A stretch of 7,145 bases of DNA from JABDDM01 sp038240295 (lineage in GTDB: Bacteria > Bacteroidota > Ignavibacteria > Palsa-1295): positions 1 to 7,145 of the forward strand of contig JBBSDW010000157.1 in the NCBI GenBank assembly GCA_038240295.1, given 5' to 3'. Below the pieces are notes generated by a model, which saw only the letters and a program-made list of their open reading frames with translations, was not told where the DNA came from and made no database searches. A program made the translations under genes and the position numbers. Positions 5,596 through 7,145 of this stretch are shown here, in pieces; position 1 is the stretch's first letter; the number at the start of each line of letters is the position of its first letter.

Positions 5596-5817
5596 GTGCC
5601 CGTCCGGCGCGTCCTCGCGGAGATACCCGAAACGAGCAACGCAAAAAGCGCAACGATCGACCTACCGCAGGTTTTATCCCTTCCTGAGGCGCACCCTGTT
5701 GTGATCGCCCCGATTAAGAGCAAAGAGCTGAGCGATCAATTGAAAGCATTCCTCGCGCTTATTGTCGCTGCGTTTCTTTTTTTTCCTTGTCTCGCTAGTA
5801 GTCGACAAATAATATAG
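5596..5817 (+). CDS. Small ORF with one membrane segment, in frame after the nuclease remnant
   Basis: This is an open frame of 73 codons from GTG 5596, directly after TAG 5593-5595 and in the same frame as the nuclease remnant. The product has a Pro/Ala-rich polar first half ('PETSNAKSATIDLPQV'), a charged helix ('KSKELSDQLKAF') and one hydrophobic segment ('FLALIVAAFLFFPCLA'), ending at TAG 5815-5817. No ribosome site of its own is visible. Two readings are possible: a chance or separate small membrane protein, or the original C-terminal tail of the nuclease, cut off by a nonsense change at 5593. The even amphipathic-then-hydrophobic pattern looks protein-like, but I know no family for it. 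It faces the polyphosphatase gene tail to tail, 45 bases away. Confidence 0.3.
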   Translation: MPVRRVLAEIPETSNAKSATIDLPQVLSLPEAHPVVIAPIKSKELSDQLKAFLALIVAAFLFFPCLASSRQII

Positions 5818-5862
5818 ATGCGAGACGCTTTGTAGTTCGCACCTTCCGAGCTAGCATTGTAT

Positions 5863-7145
5863 CTATGTGGTACTCCTAGCCTTCCCCATCGTGCGAGTGG
5901 TTTTGCCCTTCCCCTTCGGAATCGCAATCCGCTTAATATTCTGCACCGTATTGGCAATCTGCACTGTGACGGGGATTGAAATTTTCCGCTTCGAAGACGG
6001 CGTTAGATCTTTTAGCGTGACGGGTTTGCCGAAGACTTCTTCGAAGAGCTGTTTTTTTCGGTCGGCGCCCCAGAGTTCGAGTTCGAGGTTGCGCGGGGTG
6101 CCGCGTTTGGGGACTACGGAGAACGTGATGCCCTTGCGGTCGGTGGTCATTGAGACGTGATCGACGAGGCCGAGATGTCCGCGATCGAGGCCATCGGCGA
6201 TGCGCAGGATGCCGGAGAGCATGCGCACGATCTCGCGATGTTCGTCGCTCGTCAACTTTTGAAATCCTTCGTGCTTTAACTTTGGATGCGACTTCCGATG
6301 GTAGCGCGCGACGTTCGCGATGATCTCGATCTCCTCATTCGTGAAGCCAAGCAGTTCGGCATTGCTGATGATGTAATACGAATGCTTGTGATGCTCCGAA
6401 TGGGAGATGTAATATCCGATGTCATGCAGGAGAGCCGCATAGTAAAGATAGCCGCGCGCTTCTTTATTTAATTTATGCAGCCGCTGCGTTTGGTCGAAGA
6501 TCTCGATGGCAAGTTTCGCAACCTGATCGCCATGCGTTTTCTCATAATTCGTCCGCTCGCCTAATTGCCGGACGCTTCGCTCGCGAATGTCATGGAGTTC
6601 GGTGATGTCGCTGTTCGACGGGCGAAGATGGGTCTGGATCTGATCGAAGACGACCCCCTCGCGCAGCGCAAAGCTGCTCGTTGTGATCTCAGACATTCCG
6701 AGCAATCGCATCGACTCCTGAAGCACGAGCGCACCGCCAAGAATAATATCGGCGCGCTTCTGATCGAGCCCCGGAATTTTCATTCGGGCTTCTGCCGTGC
6801 CGGCGGCGATCAGCCGCTCAACGGTCTCCTGAACTTCGCGATAGGAGAATGTAAAATTGTTCGTCTTCCCCGCTTGCGATTCGACATCCTCGGGTCGCTT
6901 ATGTCCAATGATCGCAGCGATCGCCTGAATTGTACCGCTCGTTCCAACTCCGATTTCAAATCCGGCATTTCTCAGTGACCTGGCCGTCATACCAAGTTCG
7001 CCAACGATCATCTTTCTACAATCGAGGATATCCTGTGTCTTCGGCTCACCAAGCAACCTGAAATGATGGCTAAGCCTGATCGCGCCGAGTTTGAGGCTAT
7101 TGACGAACTTCACCTCCCCCTTCAAGCCAAGCACATATTCCGCGG
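5863..7145 (-). CDS. ppx: Exopolyphosphatase/GppA-family phosphatase with HD domain (5' end outside window)
   Basis: About 426 codons are visible; the N-terminal part of the gene, including the first phosphate-binding loop, lies beyond 7145. The first visible codons read 'AEYVLGLKGEVKFVNSLKLG', so GTG 7134 is internal and not a start. The Ppx/GppA (ASKHA-fold) half shows 'SLKLGAIRL', 'GVGTSGTI' (phosphate loop) and 'KIPGLDQKRADIILGG', with 'SSFALREGVV' closing the domain. The second half is an HD-type domain: 'LLHDIGYYISHSEHHKHS', with His-Asp as metal ligands, and 'ILRIADGLDRGH'. The family removes phosphate from polyphosphate chains or converts pppGpp to ppGpp, linking phosphate storage to the stringent response; which of the two applies cannot be decided here, so the symbol is a family label. 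A basic tail (Lys/Arg/Thr-rich, about 17 residues) ends at TAG 5863-5865. The gene is intact as far as seen. Confidence 0.9.
   Translation of the reverse strand, partial: AEYVLGLKGEVKFVNSLKLGAIRLSHHFRLLGEPKTQDILDCRKMIVGELGMTARSLRNAGFEIGVGTSGTIQAIAAIIGHKRPEDVESQAGKTNNFTFSYREVQETVERLIAAGTAEARMKIPGLDQKRADIILGGALVLQESMRLLGMSEITTSSFALREGVVFDQIQTHLRPSNSDITELHDIRERSVRQLGERTNYEKTHGDQVAKLAIEIFDQTQRLHKLNKEARGYLYYAALLHDIGYYISHSEHHKHSYYIISNAELLGFTNEEIEIIANVARYHRKSHPKLKHEGFQKLTSDEHREIVRMLSGILRIADGLDRGHLGLVDHVSMTTDRKGITFSVVPKRGTPRNLELELWGADRKKQLFEEVFGKPVTLKDLTPSSKRKISIPVTVQIANTVQNIKRIAIPKGKGKTTRTMGKARSTT

Overview
The window looks like a chromosomal piece from the Bacteroidota/Chlorobiota (FCB) side of the bacteria, possibly a Kapabacteria- or Ignavibacteria-like lineage. 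The evidence is a C-terminal type IX secretion (T9SS) sorting domain, a near-perfect Bacteroidota-type promoter (TTTT-N19-TATATTTG) before the ABC operon, and starts without a visible Shine-Dalgarno. The phylum is an inference; there is no rRNA or marker gene here. TGA, TAA and TAG all end apparently normal genes, so the genetic code looks standard.

Region by region: (1) 185-2497, minus strand, is one long secreted surface-protein gene, or two fused ones, broken by about five lesions (three +1 frame changes and two in-frame TGA codons). Rejoined, it reads signal peptide, N-terminal domain, about 18 copies of an I-G-G-G-x-x-N repeat, a linker, a cohesin-like beta-domain and a T9SS sorting domain. 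Bases 1-184, downstream of it, hold nothing I can support. (2) 2498-2628 is a divergent promoter region. (3) 2629-4849, plus strand, is an intact two-gene operon: a NatA/YhaQ-type ABC ATPase and a NatB/YhaP-type ABC-2 permease, together a probable exporter. (4) 4850-5117 holds only a doubtful 61-codon ORF. (5) 5118-5595, perhaps to 5817, plus strand, is a broken gene for a DUF559/Vsr-like PD-(D/E)XK endonuclease, with a +1 shift at a T6 run and an in-frame TAA. An open frame with one membrane segment follows its last stop. (6) 5863-7145, minus strand, is the 5'-truncated gene of an exopolyphosphatase/GppA-family enzyme with a C-terminal HD domain, convergent with region 5.

How they work together: only the ABC pair is an evident functional unit. 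The lesions fall in the two accessory genes (surface protein and nuclease), while the three conserved genes (about 3.5 kb) have none. This favours real gene decay over random sequencing error, though all the shifts having the same sign keeps the error explanation open. I found no convincing new multi-gene system; the most interesting content lies in the broken genes, which simple ORF calling would split and misname.
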